DNA from: Lachnospiraceae bacterium
GTDB taxonomy: Bacteria; Bacillota; Clostridia; Lachnospirales; Lachnospiraceae
Direction: 5' to 3'
Assembly: GCA_017513125.1 (NCBI GenBank)
Contig: JAFWDI010000010.1
Location: forward strand, 1-64,000
DNA: 64,000 nt
Each line of letters starts with the position of its first letter. Position 1 is the stretch's first letter. Position numbers and translations under genes: made by a program. A model generated the notes under the pieces. That model did not search any database and was not told the origin of the DNA. It saw nothing but the letters and a program-made list of their open reading frames with translations. Shown here one piece after another: positions 16,306 to 26,080 of this stretch.

Positions 16306-17724
16306 ATGGCGAACCGGCGAGGCAGAAGGATCAGTTTCCGTGCGGCGATCTTTATCGCCTTTTTTCTGTGCGGCCTGATACCCGTCCTGGCAGCCGGCCG
16401 CGTTCTGGTAAACTCCTATGAAGAAAAACTGATTGAATCCCGGAACATCGAGCTGATGAGCGAGGCGCAGGTCCTGGCGAACACGCTGGGGTCCGGCATG
16501 CTGCTGGAAGACGGAAAAGGCGGCCTCCCGAACGACGAGATCGACCGTGCCGCGGGGATCTATAACTGCCGGATCCTGGTCATTGACCGCAGTTTTCGCG
16601 TGATTCGCGATACGCTCGGTCTGGACGAGGGAAAGATCGTGGTCTCGGAGAGCGCGATCAGCTGTTTTAACGGGACCGCGTTTCATGAGATCAGCGAGGA
16701 GGGACTGCTCCGGATCGCTATTCCGGTGAACGGCCGCGAGACCGGCAGTGTGATCGGCTGCGTGTTCATCCGTGCGGATCTGGGAAGCCTTCAAGCGATC
16801 ACCGCGTCGATGCGGACCCGGTACTGGCTCGTCGGCGTGATCAGCGGCGTGGCGGTCGCGCTGGCGGCGTTCGTGCTGTCCACGGTCTTTTCGTCGCCGC
16901 TGCGCAGACTGATCCGGCAGATCGGTGCGAAGGATAAAAAAGAGACCGGCACGGCCTTTTCGATGAAAGGATATTCCGAGACCGACCGGATCGCCAGCAT
17001 GCTGAACGAGATCGACAGAAACGCACGGACCGAAGAGGATGACCGGCGCCAGTTCGTCTCGAACGTGTCCCACGAACTGAAGACTCCCATCGCGGCCATC
17101 CGCGTGCTGACGGACTCCCTGCTGGAGCAGGAGGACGTACCGAACGAAGTGTACCGCGATTTCATTCAGGATATCTCCTATGAGGTCGAACGCGAGAGCG
17201 CGATCATCGAGGATCTGCTGTCCATGGTGCGCCTGGAGAACTCCTCGAGCATGCTGAACGCGGAGCGTACGGACATGAACGAGTTCCTCGAGACGCTCCT
17301 GAAGCGCCTGAACCCGCTCGCGGTGAAGGCGGGCGTCGAGCTGATCTTCGAGAGCTTCCGTCAGGTCTCGGCGGAGATCGATCAGGTGAAGCTCTCGCAG
17401 GCATTGAGCAATATCATCGAGAACGGCATAAAGTATAACAGCCCGGGCGGGTTCGTCCGTGTGACGCTGAACGCGGACCACCGTTTCGCGTATATCACGA
17501 TCGCGGATAACGGGATCGGTATCCCCGAAGAGGCGCAGAAGCATATCTTCGAGCGCTTCTTCCGCGCGGAACAGTCGCGCTCGCGCGAGTTCGGCGGGAC
17601 CGGCCTGGGACTGTCGATCAGCCAGGGCATCGTGTTCCTGCATAACGGCGACATTAAATTCGAGAGTGAAGAGGGTGAGGGGACCACGTTTACGATCCGG
17701 ATCCCGCTCATCTACATTCCGTAA
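16306..17724 (+). CDS. Membrane sensor histidine kinase
   Basis: A 472-residue sensor kinase: TM1 about residues 10-32, an extracytoplasmic sensor region of about 140 residues, TM2 about 170-195, then a linker and catalytic core. H-box FVSNVSHELKTPIAAIRVL, N-box NIIENGIKYNS, G1 ADNGIGIPEE and G2 GGTGLGLSISQG are all present. It resembles PhoR/WalK kinases. Ligand unknown. It pairs with the preceding response regulator and is followed by a GerMN lipoprotein that may act with it. Confidence 0.93.
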   Translation: MANRRGRRISFRAAIFIAFFLCGLIPVLAAGRVLVNSYEEKLIESRNIELMSEAQVLANTLGSGMLLEDGKGGLPNDEIDRAAGIYNCRILVIDRSFRVIRDTLGLDEGKIVVSESAISCFNGTAFHEISEEGLLRIAIPVNGRETGSVIGCVFIRADLGSLQAITASMRTRYWLVGVISGVAVALAAFVLSTVFSSPLRRLIRQIGAKDKKETGTAFSMKGYSETDRIASMLNEIDRNARTEEDDRRQFVSNVSHELKTPIAAIRVLTDSLLEQEDVPNEVYRDFIQDISYEVERESAIIEDLLSMVRLENSSSMLNAERTDMNEFLETLLKRLNPLAVKAGVELIFESFRQVSAEIDQVKLSQALSNIIENGIKYNSPGGFVRVTLNADHRFAYITIADNGIGIPEEAQKHIFERFFRAEQSRSREFGGTGLGLSISQGIVFLHNGDIKFESEEGEGTTFTIRIPLIYIP

Positions 17725-17736
17725 AAGGAGGCGACT

Positions 17737-18714
17737 GTGAAGAAAAGATCATACGGCCTCCGGGCTGTGCTTCTGACGGCGGGGCTGATATTGGCGGCCC
17801 TGATCTGCGCGTCCTGTGCGGGCGGCGGAGGCCGGCAGCCGGGCGAGGAAGAAACGCCGGCGGCCGGAACTTATGAGATCTATACCGTGGACCTGGCCGG
17901 CGGCCTGGGCGAACCGTACGAGTATGTTTCGGAAGAGACCGAACCGCTTCGGATCGCGGAGGAACTCGTGGAGCAGATGACCCTCGAACCGGAGGCGACA
18001 GGACATATCTCCGCGATTCCCGAGGACGTCGGCATTCCTTCGGTGTCGATATCCGGGAGTGCGGTACAGCTGGCGTTCGGGGGCGATTACGGCGCGATGG
18101 ACCCGGTAAGGGAGATCCTTTCACGCGCGGCGATCGTCGAGACCCTGACGCAGGTGCAGGGTGTGAGTTTCGTCGTGTTCACGGTGGACGGCGAGCCCCT
18201 GAAAGATGCGAACGGACAGCCTGTGGGATACATGCAGGCATCGGATATCATCGGCAGCGTATCGGCGGCAGGCGACGTGATCACGATGGAGATGACTCTC
18301 CGATTCTGGGACGCGGAAGCGGAAGAGCTCGTCCCGGAGTCCCGGGAAGTATCGTTCGCTTCACACACGAGCCCGGAGACCGCCGCGGTGCGTGCGCTGG
18401 TCGGGGGCCCCGAAGATGAGGGGCTTCTCCCGGTCCTTCCGGCGGATACGACGATCTTTTCGGTACAGGTCCGGGACCGGATCTGCTATGTGAATCTCGG
18501 CAGCGAGTTTACCGATGAAGCGCCGGATCTTCCGGTGTATGTACCGATAAATGCCCTGGTCCTGACGCTTCTGGATCTGGACGGCATCGACTCGGTCCAG
18601 ATTCTGGTGAACGGCAGCTCGTCCGTCCTGTTCCGGGATCTGATCCCGCTGGACCAGGTGTTTTCGGGCGCGGTCGACGAGTCCGCGTACCTGACGGAGG
18701 TGGAAGGCGCCTGA
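17737..18714 (+). CDS. GerMN-domain lipoprotein
   Basis: A 325-residue lipoprotein: signal peptide MKKRSYGLRAVLLTAGLIL with a cysteine after ALICAS (about residue 27), then two GerMN-like modules (about 85-190 and 215-310; NLGSEFTD and LVLTLLDLDGIDSVQILVNG are typical). The GTG start at 17737 is set by AAAGGAGG. Such proteins occur in spore formers and next to two-component systems, where they may tune the kinase. Its place just after the kinase gene (12 bases) suggests that here. Confidence 0.82.
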   Translation: MKKRSYGLRAVLLTAGLILAALICASCAGGGGRQPGEEETPAAGTYEIYTVDLAGGLGEPYEYVSEETEPLRIAEELVEQMTLEPEATGHISAIPEDVGIPSVSISGSAVQLAFGGDYGAMDPVREILSRAAIVETLTQVQGVSFVVFTVDGEPLKDANGQPVGYMQASDIIGSVSAAGDVITMEMTLRFWDAEAEELVPESREVSFASHTSPETAAVRALVGGPEDEGLLPVLPADTTIFSVQVRDRICYVNLGSEFTDEAPDLPVYVPINALVLTLLDLDGIDSVQILVNGSSSVLFRDLIPLDQVFSGAVDESAYLTEVEGA

Positions 18715-18751
18715 CCGCCGGCCGGCGCGAAGGCGGCAAGTAAAACCGAAT

Positions 18752-21280
18752 ATGAAGCAAAGACCGCTGCTGTGGGCGTTCGCCGCAGTGCTGTGCGGAG
18801 AGGTGATGGCGTACCTTTTCCCGGGGCGGTGGTCCGCGGCTGCAGGAACAGCGGCAGCGCTCGCGGTCGGGCTGGCAGGCCCGGCGTGGGAGCGGCGCCG
18901 GCGGAAAGCCGCGGGGCAGAAGACATTTGCGGGGCAGAGGAAACGATGGTTTCTTCTGCCTTTCTTTTTGTGCGCCTGTTTCATTCTGGGCCACGGCATC
19001 ATGACCCGCGCGCTGCGGCCGGATCCGCTCTTTCTGGAAGCGTCGGAAGCCGGAAAGGCAGGCGTGTTCCGCGACCTGACCGGGACCGTCCGGGATATCC
19101 GGACCTCCGCGGACGGCGGTTTCCGGATCGCGGTGGCCGGACTGGAACCGGAGGGAAGCGGGGCGGTCCTTTACGCGGAAAGGCTGCCGGACGCGCTCCC
19201 CGGGGACCGCGTGAGGATCTGGGGGACGTTCCGCGCGTTCGAGCGGGCCACGAACCCGGGACAGTTCGACCGGTATGCGTATTACCGCGCGCAGGGAACG
19301 CCCGTGTTTTCGGATGACGCGGCGGTCCGGGTCATCTGCCGGTGCCCGGTCCCTCTGCCCGGAGCGGTCTTCCGGATCCGCCAATGCCTGCTGTCCGCCG
19401 CGGACGCGCTGGCGGACGCGTTTCCGGGACGTTCCGGGGATGCGGAAGGCGCCGGCCGGGAGCGGCCGGACCGGGCGGGATCCGATGTCGGAGGATCGGC
19501 AGCCGAACGCTGGCGGGACAGCATTGACGTCCTGAAAGGGATGTTTCTGGGAGAACGATCCCTGATCCCCGCCGAGGTCCGCGGGACCTACAGCGCGGGC
19601 GGCATCGCACATATGCTCGCGATCAGCGGCCTGCATATCAGTCTGGTCGGGATGCGGCTGTTCCGGTTTCTGAAGAAGCGGCTGCGGCTGGATTACCCGC
19701 GCTCGGCTGGCCTGAGCGCCGCGGCGGTCTTTCTGTACTGCATGCTGACCGGGTTTACGGCGTCCTCGGTCCGGGCAATGGTGATGTTCTCCGTGATGAT
19801 CTTCGGGGAGGCCTCCTCGCGCCCGTATGACATGCCGTCGGCACTTTCTCTGTCCGGACTGATCCTTTGCCTGGCCTCGCCGCTTCAGATCACGCAGGCC
19901 GGGTTTCAGCTGTCTTTTCTGTCCGCCGCGGCGATCGCGCTCGCGGCGCCGGCTGCGGAAGGGTTCACGCAGGCAGACGGAAAGGAGAAGGGTCCGGTGT
20001 TCGGGCTGTGCCTGCAGGCCGTGACATTGCCGGCAGTGAGCGCATATTACTTCCGGGTCCCCGCCGCTGCGGTCCTGCTGAACCTGGGAGTAGTGCCGGT
20101 CCTGCCGTATCTGGCCGCGGCATCCTTCGCCGCTGTGACCGTGTCGCTCGTCTCGCCTACGGCGGGAGCGGTCCTGTTCGCGCCCGCGCACCTGATCTTC
20201 AGCGGCCTGCGGGAGGTCTGCGGGCTGATCGCGGCCGTGCCCGGGATGCGGATCCTGACCGGGGCTCCGTCCTTCCCGAAGCTGGCGGTGAGCGCGGCTG
20301 TCCTTATGGCGGCTGCGGCCGCGGCACGGCGGATCGCGGAACGGGAAGCGGAGCGGGAGCGGAAGCTGAACGGCCGGGAAAGGCGGAGGCGCATCGGATG
20401 CCTGGCTGCGCTCGTTCTGGCGATGACGGCGTTTCTGTGCGGACGGGCGGCCCCCGGTGCGGGGAAGCTTACGATCAGCTTTCTGGATGTGGGTCAGGGT
20501 GACGGAATCTTCGTGGAGTTTCCTTCCGGGGCGACGGCATTGATCGACTGCGGGTCGAGCGACGCGGGCAGGGTCGGAACGTACCGGCTGGAGCCGTTTC
20601 TGGATTCGCTGGCTGTGGAGCGGCCGGACATGGTCTTCCTGACGCATCTGGATGAGGACCATGTGTCCGGCATCCGTGAGCTCGCGGCGGACGGACGTGT
20701 TTCCCGGATCTTTCTCTCGGAGGCGTTCAGCACAGAGAAGCGGGATGAGAAGGAAGCCTTTATCGCGGAGCTGGAGGGAGAAGGCGTCGATGTGACCCTG
20801 CTGCCCCGCGGCGCGGTCTGGACCGACCGTTCCGGCGCGCGGCTGACCTGCGTATACCCGGGGGCGGCCCCTGCCGCGGACGGAAGTGCGGCCGGCTTCG
20901 AGGATGAAAACGACACCTCTCTGGTCCTGCTTCTGGAGTACGGAGAGTTTTCGGCGCTCTTCACCGGGGACCTCGGCGCGGAGCGGGAACCGGAAGTGCT
21001 GGAGATGCTCCCCGGGGACGGCGGACTTGACGTTCTGAAGACTGCGCATCACGGATCGGCTTACTCGACCGGTGCGGAGTTCCTCGCCGCGCTGCGGCCG
21101 GAGCTCGCGGTGATCTCGTGCGGCGCGGAAAACCCCTACGGGCATCCGTCGGCGGAGACGATGGCCAGGCTGGAAGCGGCCGGCGCGCGGACGGTCGTAA
21201 CGGCGGAGGCGGGCTGCGTGATCGTGACGGCGGATGAAAACGGGATCCTGGATGTGCGGGCACCGTACCGGCGGAGTTGA
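18752..21280 (+). CDS. comEC: ComEC/Rec2 DNA uptake channel protein
   Basis: An 842-residue membrane protein that carries single-stranded DNA across the membrane. N-terminal region (DUF4131-like, residues about 1-190), polytopic competence domain with GIAHMLAISGLHISLVGM and TGFTASSVRAMVM, and a C-terminal metallo-beta-lactamase domain from about 570 (SFLDVGQGDGIFVEFPSG, THLDEDHVSG, FTGDLG, KTAHHGSAYST, NPYGHPS). All three canonical parts are present and full length, so the gene looks functional. Confidence 0.94.
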   Translation: MKQRPLLWAFAAVLCGEVMAYLFPGRWSAAAGTAAALAVGLAGPAWERRRRKAAGQKTFAGQRKRWFLLPFFLCACFILGHGIMTRALRPDPLFLEASEAGKAGVFRDLTGTVRDIRTSADGGFRIAVAGLEPEGSGAVLYAERLPDALPGDRVRIWGTFRAFERATNPGQFDRYAYYRAQGTPVFSDDAAVRVICRCPVPLPGAVFRIRQCLLSAADALADAFPGRSGDAEGAGRERPDRAGSDVGGSAAERWRDSIDVLKGMFLGERSLIPAEVRGTYSAGGIAHMLAISGLHISLVGMRLFRFLKKRLRLDYPRSAGLSAAAVFLYCMLTGFTASSVRAMVMFSVMIFGEASSRPYDMPSALSLSGLILCLASPLQITQAGFQLSFLSAAAIALAAPAAEGFTQADGKEKGPVFGLCLQAVTLPAVSAYYFRVPAAAVLLNLGVVPVLPYLAAASFAAVTVSLVSPTAGAVLFAPAHLIFSGLREVCGLIAAVPGMRILTGAPSFPKLAVSAAVLMAAAAAARRIAEREAERERKLNGRERRRRIGCLAALVLAMTAFLCGRAAPGAGKLTISFLDVGQGDGIFVEFPSGATALIDCGSSDAGRVGTYRLEPFLDSLAVERPDMVFLTHLDEDHVSGIRELAADGRVSRIFLSEAFSTEKRDEKEAFIAELEGEGVDVTLLPRGAVWTDRSGARLTCVYPGAAPAADGSAAGFEDENDTSLVLLLEYGEFSALFTGDLGAEREPEVLEMLPGDGGLDVLKTAHHGSAYSTGAEFLAALRPELAVISCGAENPYGHPSAETMARLEAAGARTVVTAEAGCVIVTADENGILDVRAPYRRS

Positions 21281-21375
21281 GGCCTACCGGCGCGGCCTCC
21301 TGTTTCACGGGACAATGCCGGCCAAATGGTTTAAAATGATATCGGAAACATCAGATGAAACGGCAGGTGATCAGG

Positions 21376-23877
21376 ATGCGGAAAAAACCGGTCAGACCCA
21401 TATGTCCTTCGTGCGGATCCGGGAACATTGCGCGGATCCTCTGGGGGAAGCCTCTGTTTACGAAGGAACTGGAGGAACAGCTGGAGCGGAAGGAAGTCGT
21501 CCTGGGCGGGTGCTGCCCGGACGGGACCGACCCCGCCTGGAGCTGTAATGACTGTCAGACCCGGTTCGGGGACGCCTTCGCGAAAGATGTTTCGAAGATC
21601 GAGCTTCTGGCGCCTGCAGGCACCTATGAGACTTTCCGGGCGGTGCTGCGCGCGGGCGCGGACGCGGTGTATTTCGGTGGCACGGACTTCGGCGCGCGGG
21701 CCTATGCCGGAAACCTGACCCGGGATGAGATCCTCGCGGCGCTGGACGAGGCGCACCTGTTCGGCGCGCGCATCTACCTGACCGTAAACACGCTCGTGAA
21801 GAACCGCGAACTGGCGGCGCTCCCGGATTTCCTGGCACCGTTTTACGAGGCCGGGCTGGACGGCTGCATCGTGCAGGACCTCGGAGCCGCGGACCTGATC
21901 CGCCGGGAGCTTCCGGGGATGGAGATCCACGCAAGCACGCAGATGAACGTCACGGACGAGTATCACGCGGAATATCTGAAGCGCTTCGGGGTGACGCGGA
22001 TCGTGCCGGCGCGCGAGCTGTCGCTGTCGGAAGTCCGGCAGATCCGGGAACGGACCGGGCTGGAGATCGAGTGCTTCGGTCACGGCGCGCTCTGCTATTC
22101 GTACTCGGGCGAGTGCCTGATGAGCAGTTTCATCGGCGGGCGCAGCGGGAACCGCGGGCGCTGCGCGCAGACCTGCCGGCTGCCGTTTTCCGTCGGCGGG
22201 CGCGAGGGGACCTGGCTGTCGCGGCGCGATCTGTGCACGCTGGATATCCTGCCGGAGATCATCGGAGCGGGCGTGGACTCGCTGAAGATCGAAGGCCGCA
22301 TGCGCAGCCCGGAGTACGCCGCGGGGGTGACCGCGGTGTATCGGAAGTATATTGACAGATATTATGAGGCGCTTTCGGGCGCTGCCGGTCCCGCGGATCA
22401 TGCCGGACCGGCGGCCGATTCCGGCTGGCAGATCGATCCCGCCGACCGGCGGCTGACGGAACTGCTGTTTTACCGGGGCGAAACGACGACGGGTTACGAC
22501 GTGTTTTCGGCCGCGGAGCATTGCGCGAAAAAGCATGCGGTGATCCTGCCGGAGAAGGCTGCGCCGCTGCCGCAGGCGGAGAAGAAGGCCTGCGAGGAGC
22601 GGGTCGCGGTGCGCTTCGTCGGGGATCACGCCGAGGAGCAGAGGAAGCTTCCGGTCGGCGTATACGCATCGCTGTTCGCAGGATGCCCGGCGGTCATGAC
22701 CCTGTTCTGCGGGGAGACTTCCGTGAGCGCGGAAGGTCCGGAGGTGCAGGCGGCGAAGAACCGCCCGCTCACGCGCGAGGAGGCGGCCGACCGGCTGACA
22801 CGCTTCGGCGGAACGCCTTTTACCGCGGAGCAGGTGACGGTCGACACGGATGACGGGATCTTCCTGCCGAACGGTGTGATGAACGCACTGCGGCGGGAGG
22901 CTGCGGAGCGTCTGCGCGGGGAACTGCTGCGCGGGTTCCGGAGGAAACTGCCGGAACGCGCCGGTTTCGAAGCGTTTCGCTTCGAAAAGCATGCCTGCGG
23001 AAGACCTCTCGCGAGCGCCGCGGTGCGGACCGCCGAGCAGGCCCGCGCGGCACTGGAGGCCGGGGCGGACAGGATCTGTGCGGAGGCGGACGCGCTTCCG
23101 GCGGATGCGCTCCGGGAGATCGCAGAGATGTGCCGCGGGGAACATGCTCCGACGGAAACGGCTGCGGAGTTCGTGATCGCGCTGCCGCGTATCTTCCGGC
23201 AGGAAGGGCTCGCACAGTTCGAGTCGCGTTTCGCGCGTTTCGAGGCTCTGCATCCGGACGGATGGCTGGTCCGGACCATGGGCGAACTGGAATACCTGGA
23301 CACGCACGGCGCGTCGGGGAAGCGGATCGCGGACTCGCACTGCTATGTGTTCAATGACCTCGCCGCACACGTCCTCGCGGAAGCCGGGGCGGACGAAGTC
23401 ACATACTCACTGGAACTGAACGCGGGAGAACTGGCGCATCTGGCGGCTGCCGGCGAGGACGGCGCAGCACTGCCGTGCATCCTGGAGGTCTACGGGCGCG
23501 CGCCGCTGATGCTCTCCGCGAACTGTGTGCGCGGGGACGCAGCCGCGGCCGGCGGCAGCCTTTCCTGCCCGGGAGACCGCGGCTTTACGGCATTGACCGA
23601 TCGAAAGGGAGCGAAGCTGCCGGTCGAAAGCTTCTGCGGAAGCGGATACAGCGTGATCCTGAACTCCGTTCCGACTTATCTGGCGGACCTGACGGAGGAG
23701 ATCGCGCGCATCGCCCCGGCGGTGCTGTCCGCGGTATTTACGGATGAGGACGGGCCGGCCTGCGCGCGGGTGATGCGGCAGGTGGCGGCTCTGCGCGGGG
23801 CGGGCGGCGCATTGCCCCCGGAGGAAGTGCTGAAGGGCGGGTTTACCCGCGGCCATTTCCGGAGGGGGGTCGAGTGA
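21376..23877 (+). CDS. U32-family peptidase/hydroxylase with N-terminal zinc-ribbon extension
   Basis: An 833-residue protein. From about residue 70 it is a U32 protein (KIELLAPAGTYETFRAVLRAGADAVYFGG, CFGHGALCYSYSGECLMSS, GNRGRCAQTCRLPF), with a C-terminal collagenase-like extension as in RlhA/YdcP, which hydroxylate 23S rRNA. The first about 65 residues are an added cysteine domain (CPSCGSGN, GGCCPDGTDPAWSCNDCQ), like small stand-alone zinc-ribbon proteins. Most U32 proteins begin directly at the LLAPAG block. ATG 21376 follows AGGTGA; ATG 21355 is an alternative. RNA modification is the likelier role, but peptidase activity cannot be excluded. Confidence 0.85.
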   Translation: MRKKPVRPICPSCGSGNIARILWGKPLFTKELEEQLERKEVVLGGCCPDGTDPAWSCNDCQTRFGDAFAKDVSKIELLAPAGTYETFRAVLRAGADAVYFGGTDFGARAYAGNLTRDEILAALDEAHLFGARIYLTVNTLVKNRELAALPDFLAPFYEAGLDGCIVQDLGAADLIRRELPGMEIHASTQMNVTDEYHAEYLKRFGVTRIVPARELSLSEVRQIRERTGLEIECFGHGALCYSYSGECLMSSFIGGRSGNRGRCAQTCRLPFSVGGREGTWLSRRDLCTLDILPEIIGAGVDSLKIEGRMRSPEYAAGVTAVYRKYIDRYYEALSGAAGPADHAGPAADSGWQIDPADRRLTELLFYRGETTTGYDVFSAAEHCAKKHAVILPEKAAPLPQAEKKACEERVAVRFVGDHAEEQRKLPVGVYASLFAGCPAVMTLFCGETSVSAEGPEVQAAKNRPLTREEAADRLTRFGGTPFTAEQVTVDTDDGIFLPNGVMNALRREAAERLRGELLRGFRRKLPERAGFEAFRFEKHACGRPLASAAVRTAEQARAALEAGADRICAEADALPADALREIAEMCRGEHAPTETAAEFVIALPRIFRQEGLAQFESRFARFEALHPDGWLVRTMGELEYLDTHGASGKRIADSHCYVFNDLAAHVLAEAGADEVTYSLELNAGELAHLAAAGEDGAALPCILEVYGRAPLMLSANCVRGDAAAAGGSLSCPGDRGFTALTDRKGAKLPVESFCGSGYSVILNSVPTYLADLTEEIARIAPAVLSAVFTDEDGPACARVMRQVAALRGAGGALPPEEVLKGGFTRGHFRRGVE

Positions 23878-23942
23878 CGGATCCCGCGAAAACAGTAACA
23901 GAAACCGGAAAACGCCCCACAGCGGTATAAGGAGGTACAGCC

Positions 23943-24512
23943 ATGAAAAAAGTCACGGTCATCTGGTCCAGTCCGAACACCGACGGTATGACGGCAGCGG
24001 CGAAAAATGAGATCCTGCACGGCCTGGCCGACGCGGGAGCAGAGGTGGGAGAGATCCATCTGAACCGGAAGAACATCGAGCACTGCCGGGCCTGCGGCGA
24101 CGGCTGGGGCTCCTGCAGGGCGCAGGGCACCTGCGTCATTCGGGACGACTTCGCGGAGATCTATCAGACCCTGCAGGAGTCGGACGGAATCGTGTGGATC
24201 AGCGCAGTCTATTTCTCGGAGATGACCGAGTGCTTTAAGGCGTTTTTCGACCGGCTGCGCCGCTGCGACGCGTTCACCGGGCAGAAACTGGCCGAAAAGC
24301 GCTGCGTGACGGTCGCCTGCGCCGGCGGCACCGGGCGGGGCACGCTGGAGTGCCTGCAGCAGTTCGAACGCGGCCTGACGCACATGGGCATGCGGATCTA
24401 TGACCGCATCTCAGTGGAGCGGTATAACCGCGAGTACATTCTGCCGGCGCTGTACGAGGCCGGGAAGACCTACGCGGAACGGCTGGAGACAGGGTTTGAT
24501 ATGTGGTATTGA
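23943..24512 (+). CDS. NADPH-dependent FMN reductase-like flavoprotein
   Basis: A 189-residue flavodoxin-like oxidoreductase. It has the N-terminal phosphate-binding loop pattern VIWSSPNTDGMTAAAK, a cysteine pair in CRACGDGWGSCRAQGTC typical of the iron-sulfur-flavoprotein/NADPH-reductase group, and VWISAVYFSEMTECFKAFFDR. AAGGAGG gives the start. The PreA-like gene begins 23 bases downstream, so this could be its electron partner; that is inference. Confidence 0.85.
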   Translation: MKKVTVIWSSPNTDGMTAAAKNEILHGLADAGAEVGEIHLNRKNIEHCRACGDGWGSCRAQGTCVIRDDFAEIYQTLQESDGIVWISAVYFSEMTECFKAFFDRLRRCDAFTGQKLAEKRCVTVACAGGTGRGTLECLQQFERGLTHMGMRIYDRISVERYNREYILPALYEAGKTYAERLETGFDMWY

Positions 24513-24535
24513 GGCATCTTTCGAAGGATGGGAAA

Positions 24536-26062
24536 ATGGAGATCGATTATCAGAGATTCAACTTCTTTTTAGACAGATCCGAAGCCGGCAGATGTCTCCT
24601 GTGTCATGATCCGGAGTGCACGAAAGCATGTCCGCAGAAGGCTGAAGTGGGGGAGATCCTGCGGTCTCTGTATTTTGAGAATCTTCCCGGAGCGGCACGC
24701 AAACTGACCTGCGACTGCACCGACTGCGGCGCGCCCTGCGAAAAAGCGTGCGTTCTCGCGGGCACGAAAGCGCCGGTCGGCATTCGGAACCTGATGCTCG
24801 CCGTGAGAGAGGAGGCCCCCGGGCCTTTCGATTACCGGGTCGAAGAGACGGACCTGTCGGCAGACATCTGCGGCGTCAGGCTGGATAATCCGTTTCTGCT
24901 GTCTTCGTCGGTCGTCTCCAGTTCCTATGATATGTGCAGGCGCGCCTTCGAAGCCGGGTGGGCCGGCGCCGCATTCAAGACCATCTGCAGTTTCCCCCAG
25001 CACGAGGCCTCCCCGCGGTTTTCGGTGATCAGGAATCATGCCAATGCTTTTTGCGGCTTTAAGAATATCGAACAGCTCTCCGACCACAGCGTCGAGGACA
25101 ATATGCATATCTTCGAGAAACTGAGAAAAGAGTTTCCTTCGAAGGTCATCATCGGTTCCATCATGGGGCAGGATGAAGCGGAATGGTCCGAGCTGGCCGC
25201 GAAATGCGAGGCGGCGGGCGCATCGGTGATCGAATGCAATTTTTCCTGCCCGAACATGGAGTCGGAAGATCTGGGCATGACCATCGGACAGTCCGAAGAA
25301 CTGATCGAAAGATTTACGGCAGCTGCGAAAAGAGGTACCGGGCTGCCGGTGCTGGCGAAGCTCACGCCGAATATCACCGACATGGTGCCGATGGCCCTGG
25401 CTGCGAAGCGCGGCGGTGCGGACGGCATTTCCGCCATTAATACGATCAATTCCATCACCGGCGTCGATATCGAAACGCTGGCGGCGGAGCCTTCCGTGCA
25501 CGGCAAGTCCATCGTCGGCGGGTACTCGGGTCCCGCCGTGAAGCCCATCGCTCTGCGCTTCATCTCCGATCTTTACAGATGCCCCGAACTGAAAGGCATG
25601 CATCTGAGCGGTATGGGAGGCATAGAGATCTGGCGCGACGCGATGGAATTCTTGCTTCTCGGGGCGGGCAGCGTCCAGGTCACCACGGCAGTGATGCAGT
25701 ACGGATACAGGATCATCGACGACCTGCTGGGAGGCCTGACCGAGTACATGAAGTGTAAAGGAATCTCTTCCGTAAAGGACCTGATCGGGGGAGCATCTAA
25801 TTCCATAGTGGACCGGAGGGGCATTGAACGGGATACGATCCTGCTCCCTGTCTTTCGTTATGACCGCTGTATCGGCTGCGGGAGGTGCTATATCTCCTGT
25901 ATGGACGGCGGACATCAGGCCATATCCTTCGATCCGGAGACGCGCAGGCCGAAGCTGGACGGAAGCAGATGCGTGGGATGCCACTTATGCAGGCTGGTAT
26001 GCTCCGAAAAGGCGATCGACGCAGCGAAAAAGGAGATCGTCAGACACACTGCGGGCACGTGA
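24536..26062 (+). CDS. PreA-like dihydropyrimidine/dihydroorotate dehydrogenase with extra N-terminal Fe-S domain
   Basis: A 508-residue redox enzyme. Domains: N-terminal cysteine region (CLLCHDPECTKACPQKAEVGEI; CDCTDCGAPCEKACV) like the Fe-S domain of PreT/GltD; a dihydroorotate-dehydrogenase-type FMN barrel (LDNPFLLSSSVVSSSYDM, ECNFSCPN, AKLTPNITD, GGYSGPAVKPIALRF, SGMGGIEIWRDAMEFLLLGA); and two C-terminal 4Fe-4S motifs (CIGCGRCYISC, CVGCHLCRLVC). In E. coli the N-terminal Fe-S part belongs to the separate subunit PreT with a FAD domain, which is missing here. ATG 24536 follows AAGGATGGG. Substrate unproven. Confidence 0.8.
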   Translation: MEIDYQRFNFFLDRSEAGRCLLCHDPECTKACPQKAEVGEILRSLYFENLPGAARKLTCDCTDCGAPCEKACVLAGTKAPVGIRNLMLAVREEAPGPFDYRVEETDLSADICGVRLDNPFLLSSSVVSSSYDMCRRAFEAGWAGAAFKTICSFPQHEASPRFSVIRNHANAFCGFKNIEQLSDHSVEDNMHIFEKLRKEFPSKVIIGSIMGQDEAEWSELAAKCEAAGASVIECNFSCPNMESEDLGMTIGQSEELIERFTAAAKRGTGLPVLAKLTPNITDMVPMALAAKRGGADGISAINTINSITGVDIETLAAEPSVHGKSIVGGYSGPAVKPIALRFISDLYRCPELKGMHLSGMGGIEIWRDAMEFLLLGAGSVQVTTAVMQYGYRIIDDLLGGLTEYMKCKGISSVKDLIGGASNSIVDRRGIERDTILLPVFRYDRCIGCGRCYISCMDGGHQAISFDPETRRPKLDGSRCVGCHLCRLVCSEKAIDAAKKEIVRHTAGT

Positions 26063-26080
26063 AAGACATGAGGTGAGAAC

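Noticed and set aside
15322..17643. Very long open frames opposite real genes, e.g. 773 codons on the reverse strand here and 687 codons at 60636-62699
   Set aside because: They lie wholly over well-supported genes, are Arg/His/Ala-rich and show no domain motifs. They are by-products of high GC at third codon positions.
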